Of a stretch of DNA of 64,000 nucleotides, positions 55,174-62,731 are shown piece by piece. Origin of the DNA: Pseudomonas sp. (lineage in GTDB: Bacteria > Pseudomonadota > Gammaproteobacteria > Pseudomonadales > Pseudomonadaceae); assembly GCF_017744435.1 (NCBI RefSeq), contig NZ_JAGIBG010000006.1:62001-126000 (forward strand), written 5' to 3'. How positions within the stretch are numbered: position 1 is the first letter of the stretch; the number at the start of each line of letters is the position of its first letter. The notes under the pieces were generated by a model. The model searched no databases. It saw only the letters and a list, made by a program, of their open reading frames with translations, and was not told the DNA's origin. The position numbers and the translations under genes were made by a program.

Positions 55174-56172
55174 ATGGACCCGCGCAGTGAAGTGTTGCTC
55201 CGCCAGGCAGAGCTGTTCCAGGGCCCGCTGCTGCTCGCTGGCGCCCCCGCCGACGGCCTGCTCGGGCAACTGCCCCAGGCCCATGGCTGGACTTGGCATG
55301 CCGGTGACCAGGCCATGCTCGACAGCCGCTTCACCGGGCGCAGCCACTACGGCGTCGATGTGCCACCGGTCGATTTCGAGACGGCCGTGCTGTTCCTGCC
55401 CAAGTCCCGCGAGCTGGCGGCCTACCTGCTCAATGCCTTGGCTTCGCGCCTGGCGGGTCGCGAGTTGTACCTGGTGGGTGAAAAGCGTGGCGGCATCGAA
55501 GGCGCAGCCAAACAGCTGCAGGCTTTCGGCAAGCCGCGCAAGCTGGACAGCGCGCGGCATTGCCAGCTGTGGCAGGTGACCGTGGACAACGCCCCGCAAG
55601 CCAAACCGCTGGAGAGCCTGGCCGAGCGCTTCACGCTCGACCTCGAAGATGGCCCGCTGCAGGTGGTGAGCCTGCCGGGGGTGTTCAGCCATGGCCGCCT
55701 CGACCGCGGCACCGCCCTGTTGCTCAAACACCTGGACAACCTGCCGGTCGGCCATGTGCTCGACTTCGGCTGCGGCGCAGGCGTGCTCGGTGCCACGGTC
55801 AAGCGTCGTTATCCACAGAGCCGGGTCACCCTGCTGGATGTCGATGCCTTCGCCGTGGCAGCCAGCCGCCTGACCCTGGCGGCCAACAACCTTGAAGGCG
55901 AAGTCATCAGCGGCGATGGCATCGATGCCGCGCCTGCCGAACTGAGCCTGATCCTGAGCAACCCACCGTTCCACACCGGGGTGCACACCAATTACCAGGC
56001 ATCGGAAAACCTGCTGAAAAAATCCGGCCAACATCTGCGAAAAGGTGGCGAAATGCGCCTTGTTGCGAATAGCTTCCTGCGCTATCAGCCACTGATCGAA
56101 GGCGCCCTGGGCAACTGCCAGACCTGCGCCGAGGCCGATGGCTTCCGTATCTATCGCGCAACACGCGGATAA
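55174..56172 (+). CDS. rsmC: 16S rRNA (guanine-N2)-methyltransferase RsmC
   Basis: This 332-residue SAM-dependent methyltransferase is expected to modify G1207 of 16S rRNA. It consists of a degenerate N-terminal MTase-like domain and a catalytic C-terminal domain with the SAM motif [15 protein letters not shown] and the NPPF motif [22 protein letters not shown] lies eight bases before ATG 55174, which supports the start. The open frame upstream would run into hprA. It ends just before the riboswitch leader of the next gene. Confidence 0.94.
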   Translation: MDPRSEVLLRQAELFQGPLLLAGAPADGLLGQLPQAHGWTWHAGDQAMLDSRFTGRSHYGVDVPPVDFETAVLFLPKSRELAAYLLNALASRLAGRELYLVGEKRGGIEGAAKQLQAFGKPRKLDSARHCQLWQVTVDNAPQAKPLESLAERFTLDLEDGPLQVVSLPGVFSHGRLDRGTALLLKHLDNLPVGHVLDFGCGAGVLGATVKRRYPQSRVTLLDVDAFAVAASRLTLAANNLEGEVISGDGIDAAPAELSLILSNPPFHTGVHTNYQASENLLKKSGQHLRKGGEMRLVANSFLRYQPLIEGALGNCQTCAEADGFRIYRATRG

Positions 56173-56217
56173 AAACAGGGCTTGCCGAAACGGTTTTGGC
56201 TAGGCAGAATCCGCACC

Positions 56218-56420
56218 GTCCTAGGGGAGTAGTCTCCCGCGAGCGCCCTGCTCGCCCGGTACGCGTCAACATACTTGGCCCACAGGCCATGGCGCGTGCG
56301 ACCCAGCGACCTGCACAGACAGGTCCTCGGTTTGACAAGACCTATGACACGCACACCTTACCCGGGGCGGGAAGGCTGTACGTGTCATAGCCGTGTCGAC
56401 CCGCCCCCGTAGGAATCCTG
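56218..56420 (+). promoter_or_regulatory. yybP-ykoY manganese riboswitch and expression platform
   Basis: The aptamer (about 56218-56348) has the class hallmarks GGGGAGTAG near the 5' end, ACGCGTCAACATACTTGG and the following CCATGGCGCGT, and AAGACCTATGAC at the 3' end. P1 can be GTCCTAG (56218-56224) with CTATGAC (56342-56348). The 3' strand CTATGACACG (56342-56351) is perfectly complementary to CGTGTCATAG (56381-56390), giving an obvious alternative pairing. GGGGCGGG (56364-56371) can pair with CCCGCCCC (56400-56407) next to the ribosome site. No T-run follows, so control is probably translational. It senses Mn2+ in known cases. Confidence 0.9.
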
Positions 56421-57005
56421 ATGCTGGAATCTCTGTTGGTCCCCACCGCAATCGTTGCCTTGGCCGAAATCGGCGACAAGACGCAATTGCTCGCGCTCAT
56501 CCTCGCCGCACGCTTCCGCAAACCTTGGCCGATCATCGCCGGCATCATTGCTGCCACCTTGGCCAACCATGCCGCGGCCGGTGCCGTGGGTGCCTGGGTC
56601 GGCAGCTTCTTCACCGAGTCGGTATTGCACTGGATTCTGGCCGCCAGCTTCACCGCCACTGCGCTGTGGACCCTGGTACCGGACAAGATGGACGATGACG
56701 AGAACCCGGCGCGCCGCTTCGGCCCGTTCCTGACCACGCTGATCGCCTTCTTCCTGGCCGAAATCGGTGACAAGACCCAGGTCGCCACGGTGATGCTGGC
56801 TGCCCAGTATCCACACCTGATCCTGGTCATCCTCGGAACGACCCTGGGCATGCTGATTGCCAACGTGCCGGTGGTGCTGGCGGGTAACTTCGCGGCGGAG
56901 AAACTGCCACTGACGCTGATCCGTCGCCTGGCAGCGACCGCGTTCTTCGTGCTGGCGATCGTGGCCGTGTACTCGGCGATGAAGACCAGTGGCTGGGTGG
57001 GCTGA
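56421..57005 (+). CDS. TMEM165/GDT1 (UPF0016) family manganese exporter
   Basis: This 194-residue inner-membrane protein has two homologous three-helix halves, each with the family motif: EIGDKTQLLALILAARF near the start and EIGDKTQVATVMLAAQY in the second half. UPF0016 members export Mn2+ (MneA in Vibrio). The upstream yybP-ykoY riboswitch strongly supports a manganese role here. ATG 56421 stands nine nt after an AGGAA. It is followed by a hairpin and a convergent peptidase gene. Confidence 0.92.
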   Translation: MLESLLVPTAIVALAEIGDKTQLLALILAARFRKPWPIIAGIIAATLANHAAAGAVGAWVGSFFTESVLHWILAASFTATALWTLVPDKMDDDENPARRFGPFLTTLIAFFLAEIGDKTQVATVMLAAQYPHLILVILGTTLGMLIANVPVVLAGNFAAEKLPLTLIRRLAATAFFVLAIVAVYSAMKTSGWVG

Positions 57006-57016
57006 CCCGAGAAGCT

Positions 57017-57035
57017 GGGGCCGCTTTGCGGCCCC
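57017..57035. terminator. Hairpin between the exporter and M48 peptidase genes
   Basis: 8-bp stem GGGGCCGC / GCGGCCCC with a TTT loop, between convergent genes. The T content after it is modest. Confidence 0.5.
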
Positions 57036-57044
57036 CTATCGGTC

Positions 57045-57860
57045 TTACTGCTTCGCGGCTTCGTACAGCGGCATCACCTTCGGAATCGCTGCCTGCAACG
57101 AGGCGATCCGGCTGCTGGACGCCGGGTGAGTGCTCATGAACTCGGGCGGTGCGCCTTCCGAAGCCTTGCTCATCTTGTTCCACAAGGTGATCGCGGCATT
57201 CGGGTCATAACCGGCACGCGCCGACAGCTCCAGGCCAATCAGGTCGGCCTCGTTCTCGTTGGCGCGGCTGTTGGGCAGGGTCATGGAGTAGTTCACCACG
57301 GCGTCGGCCAATGCCATGCTGTCCTGGCCAAGGCCAAGCAATGCACCTGCGCCCTGGCGCGCCATCTCCACACCGTAGGCCTTGGACATCGCTTCACGGC
57401 TGTGCTCACGCAAGGCGTGGGCGATTTCGTGGCCGACCACGGCGGCGATTTCCGCATCGGTGAGCTTGAGCTGATCGATCAGCCCGGTGTACACGATGAT
57501 CTTGCCGCCCGGCCCGCAGTTGGCATTGAGCTCGTCACTCTTGATGACGTTGACTTCCCAGTTCCATTGCGCCGCATCCGGGCGGAACTTGGGCGCCTGG
57601 GCGATCAACCGATTGGCGATGACCTGCACGCGCTTGGCATCGGCACTGGACTTGTCCAGCACGCCTTTGCTCGACGCCTCGCCGAGGGTCTGCTGGTACG
57701 ACTTGGCGTACATCTGGTTGACCTCATCGGTCGAGAGCATGCTGAACATGTACTGCTGGCGCTCGACGCCGACAGCACCGCCACTGGTGGTATTCACCGC
57801 CTGGCAGCCGGCCAGCAGGATGCCAGCGCTCAACAGGCTGACGACAAAAGACTTACGCAT
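57045..57860 (-). CDS. M48-family metallopeptidase lipoprotein
   Basis: This 271-residue Zn peptidase has a lipoprotein signal (SLLSAGILLAGC) and the catalytic HExxH in VVGHEIAHALREHS, with the third ligand Glu in NENEADLIGLELSARAG. It belongs to the LoiP/YcaL group that degrades misfolded envelope proteins. ATG 57860 has GGGAG upstream. The TTG one codon earlier is less likely. It is anchored to the outer membrane by the lipid. Confidence 0.92.
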   Translation of the reverse strand: MRKSFVVSLLSAGILLAGCQAVNTTSGGAVGVERQQYMFSMLSTDEVNQMYAKSYQQTLGEASSKGVLDKSSADAKRVQVIANRLIAQAPKFRPDAAQWNWEVNVIKSDELNANCGPGGKIIVYTGLIDQLKLTDAEIAAVVGHEIAHALREHSREAMSKAYGVEMARQGAGALLGLGQDSMALADAVVNYSMTLPNSRANENEADLIGLELSARAGYDPNAAITLWNKMSKASEGAPPEFMSTHPASSSRIASLQAAIPKVMPLYEAAKQ

Positions 57861-57939
57861 CAAAACACTCCCTATTTACATGCGCCGTATCCTAGGCTGA
57901 GTCGCCTGTAACCCGCCATAGCCGCAGAGAAGATTTTAC

Positions 57940-58560
57940 TCAAGCGGGGGTCAGGCACTCTGGCGCGTCCAGTTTCGGGTCATTGACGAAGTTTGCCAGG
58001 GCCCGCTCGCGCAGCGTCGCCGGCGGGCTGGCGAGCAACTCGTGCAAGCGCGGCAACGGTGTGTCCGGGTCCAGCCAGGCGGCCTGGCCGGCTTCGTCGA
58101 GAATCAGCGGCCGGCGCTGGTTCATCGCGGCCTGGGTCACCACTGCGCAGCTCAACCACACCTGGTCCTGCACCGGGTAGGCCTCCCACACGGCGGCAAA
58201 ATACAGCGAGGCGCCCTCCCCTGGCGTCAGCCAGTAAGGCCGTTTGCGCACCGTGCCGCGCCACTCGTAGAAGCCGTTGGCCGGCATCAGGCAACGGCGC
58301 AGGCGAAACGCTTCGCGGAACATCGGCTGCTCGGCCAAGGTCTCGGCCCGGGCATGGGCGGGGGTGCGCGAAAGGTCGGTGAGCCAGGCGGGGGTCAGCC
58401 CCCAGCGCGCCTTGGCCAGCTGCTGCTGGCCGTCGAGCTGGCGCTGGATCAGCACCGAAGCACCGGGCGAGATATTCCATTGGGCCGGCTGGCCGGCGGG
58501 AAAGCCCGGCAGACCGGCCAGCGCCTGGGGCCAGCGAAACAGGGCGTAACGTCCACACAT
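57940..58560 (-). CDS. SRAP (YedK/HMCES)-family protein with changed active-site residues
   Basis: This 206-residue SOS-response-associated peptidase-like protein starts MCGRYALF with the catalytic Cys2. In E. coli YedK the abasic-site pocket uses Asn75 (in NARVET), Glu105 (in GWFEW) and His160 (in HDRRPLVL). Here the glutamate is kept (Glu99, GFYEW), but the other two positions read His69 (AHARAET) and Asn147 (MNQRRPLIL), a reciprocal Asn/His exchange. SRAP proteins cross-link to abasic sites in single-stranded DNA and shield them. Whether this variant still does is open. ATG 58560 makes Cys the second residue, as the mechanism needs. Confidence 0.88.
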   Translation of the reverse strand: MCGRYALFRWPQALAGLPGFPAGQPAQWNISPGASVLIQRQLDGQQQLAKARWGLTPAWLTDLSRTPAHARAETLAEQPMFREAFRLRRCLMPANGFYEWRGTVRKRPYWLTPGEGASLYFAAVWEAYPVQDQVWLSCAVVTQAAMNQRRPLILDEAGQAAWLDPDTPLPRLHELLASPPATLRERALANFVNDPKLDAPECLTPA

Positions 58561-58575
58561 GGGTGATTTCAGAAC

Positions 58576-58836
58576 CTAGCAGATCAAGGTACCGGGAAGA
58601 CTCTCCGGCTCGTCGCCGACCAGCGGCTGGGCGCCATTGTACGCATCGATCAGTTGCCGTGCGTATTCGGCCTGTTGGTCGGGCACCGCAAGCCCGAGCA
58701 GCCCCTGCAACGGCAACTCACCGGCAGCGCCGATCAGGTCGCGGCCGACCAGATGCACTTCGATGCCCTCGCTGGCGAGCATGCCCACCAGCATTTCGGC
58801 CTCGAGCAGGTTTTCCGGTTCGTAGATCCGCCGCAT
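58576..58836 (-). CDS. DUF2007-family small protein
   Basis: This 86-residue protein has the DUF2007 pattern: MRRIYEPENLLEAEMLVGML followed by GIEVHLVGRDLIGAAGELP and LAVPDQQAEYARQL. The fold is ferredoxin-like and the family is annotated as putative signal-transducing, without proven function. It overlaps the end of the CPXCG gene by one base (TGATG), so the two are co-translated. It stops 15 nt before the SRAP gene starts. Confidence 0.85.
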   Translation of the reverse strand: MRRIYEPENLLEAEMLVGMLASEGIEVHLVGRDLIGAAGELPLQGLLGLAVPDQQAEYARQLIDAYNGAQPLVGDEPESLPGTLIC

Positions 58837-59018
58837 CAGTCGTTCTCACCGTAGACATCCAGCATCCATTCGTCGCCATGAACCTGCAGCACGAAGCGGA
58901 TAGGCTTGCAGCACACCTGGCAGTCCTCGATGTACTCCTGATCCCCCCCGGACAGGTCCACTGTCGTTTCGACTTCCTCGCCACAATAAGGGCAATCATA
59001 GAACGCTTGTTCGAGCAT
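58836..59018 (-). CDS. CPXCG motif-containing cysteine-rich protein
   Basis: This 60-residue zinc-ribbon-like protein has CPYCGEEV near the N-terminus and CQVCCKPI later, plus LSGGDQEYIEDC between them. The family is conserved in Gammaproteobacteria and is of unknown function. It starts an operon with the DUF2007 and SRAP genes (gaps of one overlapping base and 15 nt). ATG 59018. Confidence 0.88.
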   Translation of the reverse strand: MLEQAFYDCPYCGEEVETTVDLSGGDQEYIEDCQVCCKPIRFVLQVHGDEWMLDVYGEND

Positions 59019-59141
59019 CGCGGCCTCCGGGGTGACTTGTGCGTATAATTGCCGGTCTGTTTACAGGGCTTGCGTGTGCCCGAGCCGTTTTTCGGGCCCC
59101 ACCCCTTACCTTATTACCCTAGCCGTTTCCAACAAGAGAGC

Positions 59142-60311
59142 ATGATGGGCGAATTCGATGCCATCCGACCGTACGACGATGCTGAGGTCCCTGCCGTTCT
59201 GGCACGCCTGCTCAGCGACCCGGCATTCCTCGATATCCTCACCCACTTCAAATTCCCGCGCGCGGCCGGCGCCCTGGGCTGGCTGCTCAAGCCGCTGATC
59301 GCCCGGCGCCTGCGCAAGGAGTTTGCCGGTGTCACCTGCGTGTCGACCCTGCAGGACAAAGTCGAGTACTACGTCGACCAGACCATCGAACGTGCCACCG
59401 ACGGCGTCACCTACTCCGGCGTCGAACAGCTCAAGTCGGGCACTGCCTATCTGTTCCTGGCCAACCACCGCGACATCGTCATGGACCCGGCCTTCGTCAA
59501 CTACGCGGTGTACCACGCCGGCCTGCCGACACCGCGCATCGCCATCGGCGACAACTTGCTGCAGAAGCCGTTCGTCAGCGACATGATGCGCCTGAACAAG
59601 AGCTTCATCGTGCACCGCTCGATCAGCGGCCGCCGCGAAAAGCTCGCGGCCTACCAGTTGCTCTCGGCCTACATCAACCACTCGATCCGCAATGACGGCG
59701 CGTCGATCTGGATCGCCCAGGCCGAAGGCCGCGCCAAGGACGGTGATGACCGTACCGATTCAGCGATCCTCAAGATGTTCCACATGAGCCGCAAGGACGA
59801 GCCGTTCGGCGCGGTAATCCAGAGCCTGAACCTGATCCCGGTGTCGATCAGCTACGAATACGACCCCTGCGACCAGGCCAAGGCTCGCGAGCTGTACATC
59901 CGCGCCACCACCGGCACCTACAAGAAGGCACCGGGCGAAGACGACAACAGCATCGCCAAGGGCATCACCGGCTACAAAGGCCGGGTGCACATCCACTTCG
60001 CCCCGCCGGTAACCGAGTACTACGAGGACACCAAGCAGCTGGCACAGGAAACCGACCGACAGATCCTCGGCGGCTACCGCCTGTTCCCGGTGCATTACCT
60101 GGCCTATGCGATGTGGGGTGAGAAGGACGAGGCACTGCAGGTGCCGAGCGCCGAGAAGGTGTTCCCGGCCGAAGAGCTGGCCCAGGCCAGGGAAGAATGG
60201 CAGCGACGCCTGGACGCCTGCCCCGAGGAGCAGCGGCCGTACCTGGTGTTGCAGTACGCGACGCCGGTGCGCAACCAGTATCAGGTCAAGCAGCAGGCGC
60301 CGGTCGCCTGA
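59142..60311 (+). CDS. PlsC-type acyltransferase
   Basis: This 389-residue glycerophospholipid acyltransferase-like protein has the HxxxxD motif in FLANHRDIVMD and a later IWIAQAEGRAKDGDD in the position of the substrate-binding Glu-Gly block. Further motifs are FGAVIQSLNLIPVSISYEYD and YKGRVHIHFAPPVTEYY. It is larger than housekeeping PlsC (about 245 residues) and resembles the long Pseudomonas acyltransferases whose acceptor is unknown. ATG 59142 and 59145 are adjacent starts. A perfect 13-bp hairpin follows the stop. Confidence 0.85.
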   Translation: MMGEFDAIRPYDDAEVPAVLARLLSDPAFLDILTHFKFPRAAGALGWLLKPLIARRLRKEFAGVTCVSTLQDKVEYYVDQTIERATDGVTYSGVEQLKSGTAYLFLANHRDIVMDPAFVNYAVYHAGLPTPRIAIGDNLLQKPFVSDMMRLNKSFIVHRSISGRREKLAAYQLLSAYINHSIRNDGASIWIAQAEGRAKDGDDRTDSAILKMFHMSRKDEPFGAVIQSLNLIPVSISYEYDPCDQAKARELYIRATTGTYKKAPGEDDNSIAKGITGYKGRVHIHFAPPVTEYYEDTKQLAQETDRQILGGYRLFPVHYLAYAMWGEKDEALQVPSAEKVFPAEELAQAREEWQRRLDACPEEQRPYLVLQYATPVRNQYQVKQQAPVA

Positions 60312-60317
60312 TCAATC

Positions 60318-60348
60318 CGCTTGGGGCCGCACAATGCGGCCCCAAGCG
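60318..60348. terminator. Hairpin between convergent genes
   Basis: Perfect 13-bp stem CGCTTGGGGCCGC / GCGGCCCCAAGCG with an ACAAT loop. Only a short T-run (TTT) follows on the plus strand. Confidence 0.6.
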
Positions 60349-60350
60349 TT

Positions 60351-60611
60351 TCAGATCCAGGTGCTGAACCAGGACAGCAGCAAGGCCATGGCCAGGCAGG
60401 AAAAGCCGAGGATGTAGTAGTAGCGCGGCACGCGCTGGTCGAAGGCATCCACCGGCCCCTCTTCCACTGCCAGGCTCTCACGGCTGGTCACCTCACGCCG
60501 CCGCGCACTCTGCAGCAGCAACCCGCCTGGGCAGGTCAGCAACAGCGCCAGCAGATTGATCAGCTTGGTAGGGTGGGCGGAAAGAAAGCCCCAGAGCACT
60601 TGCAACGACAT
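60351..60611 (-). CDS. Small membrane protein of unknown function
   Basis: This 86-residue protein has two membrane segments (LINLLALLLTCPGGLLL and YYYILGFSCLAMALLLSWF) and a charged loop between. I do not recognise the family. The ATG at 60611 is preferred over a GTG one codon earlier. The gene converges on the acyltransferase. It looks real from codon use and the two clean hydrophobic stretches. Confidence 0.7.
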   Translation of the reverse strand: MSLQVLWGFLSAHPTKLINLLALLLTCPGGLLLQSARRREVTSRESLAVEEGPVDAFDQRVPRYYYILGFSCLAMALLLSWFSTWI

Positions 60612-60707
60612 CACGCAACCTCGGTCATAGCCACAGCGAAGCCCGGCATTCTACCGGAGTCCGCCCCGCCCGCCCGGTCTTGGCGACAAAGTGTCACTTG
60701 ATTTCAT

Positions 60708-60725
60708 CTGTCACATGCTCGTCAT
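60708..60725 (+). promoter_or_regulatory. Weak Pho-box-like site
   Basis: CTGTCAC-ATGC-TCGTCAT, a 7-4-7 layout with 11-bp period, 46 nt upstream of the small ORF at 60772 and about 12 nt before a possible -10 (TCTATC). It may be chance. Confidence 0.3.
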
Positions 60726-60771
60726 CAGGGCAGGCCACTCTATCGGCCTTTTCCCGTACCGGAGCTTGTTG

Positions 60772-60978
60772 ATGCTGCACGCCGAAAACCAGGACCGTCT
60801 CTATCTCGTGGCTCAGAGCGATGAGCAGCAGGCGTTGATCGATGGTTTTGCCATCAATGTCCAGGACCGCCAGTGGCTGGTGTACTGCGCGCTGGGTGGG
60901 CATGTGCACGAGGACCTGCCCGAGGTGGATGCAAGCACCGGCGTCAGTTTGCTGGATTTCCACATAGAAGCCGCTTGA
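60772..60978 (+). CDS. Small hypothetical protein
   Basis: This 68-residue soluble protein (MLHAENQDRLYLVAQ at the start) has no motif I recognise. ATG 60772 has GGAG eight bases upstream, which is better than the upstream in-frame starts. It is acidic, with no membrane segment. Codon use fits the genome. It is a free-standing gene between the small membrane-protein gene and a REP pair. Confidence 0.6.
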   Translation: MLHAENQDRLYLVAQSDEQQALIDGFAINVQDRQWLVYCALGGHVHEDLPEVDASTGVSLLDFHIEAA

Positions 60979-60985
60979 ACCTGTT

Positions 60986-61095
60986 CCGGCCTCTTCGCGG
61001 CGGTTCGGCGCTCCGATAAACCCGCTCCCACAGGTAAGGCGCTGTACTTGTGGGTAGTGAAATCACTGTGGGAGCGGGTTTACCCGCGAAGAGGA
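60986..61095. repeat. REP inverted pair (R8), with an inserted stretch
   Basis: Arms beginning CCGGCCTCTTCGCGG and ending CCCGCGAAGAGG. The left element is interrupted by about 17 extra bases (CGGTTCGGCGCTCCGAT) between the TTCGCGG and AAACCCGC parts. Confidence 0.75.
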
Positions 61096-61108
61096 CGGTG
61101 CAGACAAC

Positions 61109-61146
61109 AAAAAACCCTCTACCTGGCGCTCAGGTAGCGGGTTTTT
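61109..61146. terminator. Bidirectional rho-independent terminator
   Basis: Stem AAAAAACCC-CTACCTG / CAGGTAG-GGGTTTTT with small bulges and loop GCGCT. It serves the leftward lipoprotein gene and the rightward small gene. Confidence 0.85.
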
Positions 61147-61163
61147 CGCTTGCAGCGTGAGAC

Positions 61164-61748
61164 TTACTCGCCCAGCACCTGACCGATGGTCGGGTCCTTG
61201 AACAGGCGGGTCAGCGCGTCGCTCAGCACATCGCCCACCAGCTGGGTGTTGGTGTCCTGGTTCGGCGCCATGCCGAAACGCTGGTCCAGCGAAGCACCGT
61301 AGCGGCCGCTGTAGCGGCGGCTGGCATTCTGCACATCGGCACGGAAGGTGGCGCCGATAGTGGCTTCGGTCACGTACAGGTTGTCTTTCGGCGACTGGTA
61401 CTTCAGTTCAGCCAGGGTCACGGTCAGCTGCGGCGCGTTGTAGGCGTTCGGCGTCGGGGTGAAGCCGAGCAGGCGCACGGCGGCTTCGGCCTGGGCCTGC
61501 AGCTTGGGCACGACATCATTGCCACTGACGCTGATGGTGCTGGTTTCAGGGTACATGCCACCCCGGGTGCCCAGGGACTGCGAGGCACGCCCATCGACCA
61601 CCTTGACCACCACCGGCTGGCCGTGACCAACCGGTGCGAGCTGAGCCTTGAGCGTGGGTTGCGGGCTGAGTTGTTGCGGGCTGTGGGCACAACCGACCAG
61701 GCTGAGACTGGCCACGGCAATCAAACCGAACAACAGACGTTGCAACAT
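61164..61748 (-). CDS. YajG-family lipoprotein
   Basis: This 194-residue lipoprotein has lipobox LSLVGCAHS after a short signal peptide. The body has the YajG pattern (VVVKVVDGRASQSLGTRGGM, a tandem beta fold, and the C-terminal DVLSDALTRLFKDPTIGQVL). The function is unknown. YajG is an outer-membrane-anchored periplasmic protein. ATG 61748. It ends at a bidirectional terminator. Confidence 0.85.
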   Translation of the reverse strand: MLQRLLFGLIAVASLSLVGCAHSPQQLSPQPTLKAQLAPVGHGQPVVVKVVDGRASQSLGTRGGMYPETSTISVSGNDVVPKLQAQAEAAVRLLGFTPTPNAYNAPQLTVTLAELKYQSPKDNLYVTEATIGATFRADVQNASRRYSGRYGASLDQRFGMAPNQDTNTQLVGDVLSDALTRLFKDPTIGQVLGE

Positions 61749-61825
61749 GCGCGTTTCTCCAGAAAATACGGCAAAGGCCCACAGTATACCCAGCCAGGTA
61801 CGGACCAGTCATCGGTCCGGCCCGC

Positions 61826-61843
61826 TTGTCACAATCGTTTCAT
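61826..61843 (+). promoter_or_regulatory. Weak Pho-box-like site
   Basis: TTGTCAC-AATC-GTTTCAT in 7-4-7 layout, with a TTATCC candidate -10 starting 10 nt later, before the ORF at 61894. The match to the consensus is only partial. Confidence 0.25.
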
Positions 61844-61893
61844 GGCTGCGGCCTTATCCTTGCGCCAAGCCCAAACGCACAGGACGCACCGCC

Positions 61894-62127
61894 ATGGCTT
61901 CGCTCTGGACACTGCTCTGCCAACGCCCGCGCCACAATGCCTACGCCCGCCTCGACGGCGAAGGCAAATGCCTGGCCTTCAAGCAATGCAGCCAGGTTCC
62001 CAGCGGTAGCGGATGGGTGCAGATCGGCGAAATCCAGCTGGCCTGGCTGGGCCGTGAACTGCCCGCCGAAGCCCGGGTTTGCGCCCGCGCAAGCCGCCGT
62101 TGGCACCAGCGCATCCTCGCGGCCTGA
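61894..62127 (+). CDS. Small hypothetical protein
   Basis: This 77-residue protein (MASLWTLLCQRPRHN at the start) is rich in Arg, Ala and Trp, with three cysteines and no clear signal peptide. The family is not recognised. The ATG at 61894 has AGGACG ten bases upstream. The longer upstream frame is not convincing. It lies alone between the yajG-like gene and the long mqo leader. Confidence 0.55.
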   Translation: MASLWTLLCQRPRHNAYARLDGEGKCLAFKQCSQVPSGSGWVQIGEIQLAWLGRELPAEARVCARASRRWHQRILAA

Positions 62128-62731
62128 CAAACGCTGCAATAAAAACCACGAATTACGACCTTTCTGCCCGCGACATCGTTATAATCTCCCCCCGATTATA
62201 AGGACGTCTCCTGATCGGGCCCCGCATTTGCCGATTGACCCCGGCACCTTCACCCGCTTCGCCCACAGAGAGCCTTCCACTCAGGTCTTGCATCGGCTGT
62301 CGTGCCTGCTTTTCCGGCCCTTCGCACTGCATGAACCTGTGGGTTGCCATCGCGCAGTCCCCTTTTGAGGTTCACGTCTCCAAAAGAGCGTGAAAAAACG
62401 GTTTTCACTACTTCACAAGAGTGTGGCGAGCAAATGAACAGTCTGGCATGTGCAAAAGCGGCAGATGTGTCCCGAACAGCCCTGAACAGGCGGCTTATGC
62501 ATTCATCTCGGATGAGTGCCTGAGGTCGTTCCATAGCGCACGCACGACACCTTGACCATAAGTCGAATTGCCGCACCCGTGGCAATCAGGGTTCAATATC
62601 GCAACCCAAAGACTGATTGGCGGTGTCCGCGGAAGTGGCAAGAACTGCGAAGAGTCGGACATGGCGATCCTGGCAACCCCAGTGGTCCTATGCTGTCAAT
62701 TAGGTAGCTGTAGATTGTGGAGACGCGTTAA
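62128..62731 (+). other. Long region upstream of mqo
   Basis: 604 nt without a gene I can support on either strand. It contains an inverted repeat (arms TTATAATC and GATTATAA, 62179-62201, 7 nt between) that overlaps a TATAAT -10 word, and a second inverted repeat GTGAAAA-AACGG-TTTTCAC (62390-62408). It may be a long 5' leader of mqo or contain a small RNA. Confidence 0.5.

Noticed and set aside
62153..62585. Minus-strand open frames in the mqo upstream region
   Set aside because: No ribosome sites, no recognisable motif and mutually overlapping frames. They do not look coding.
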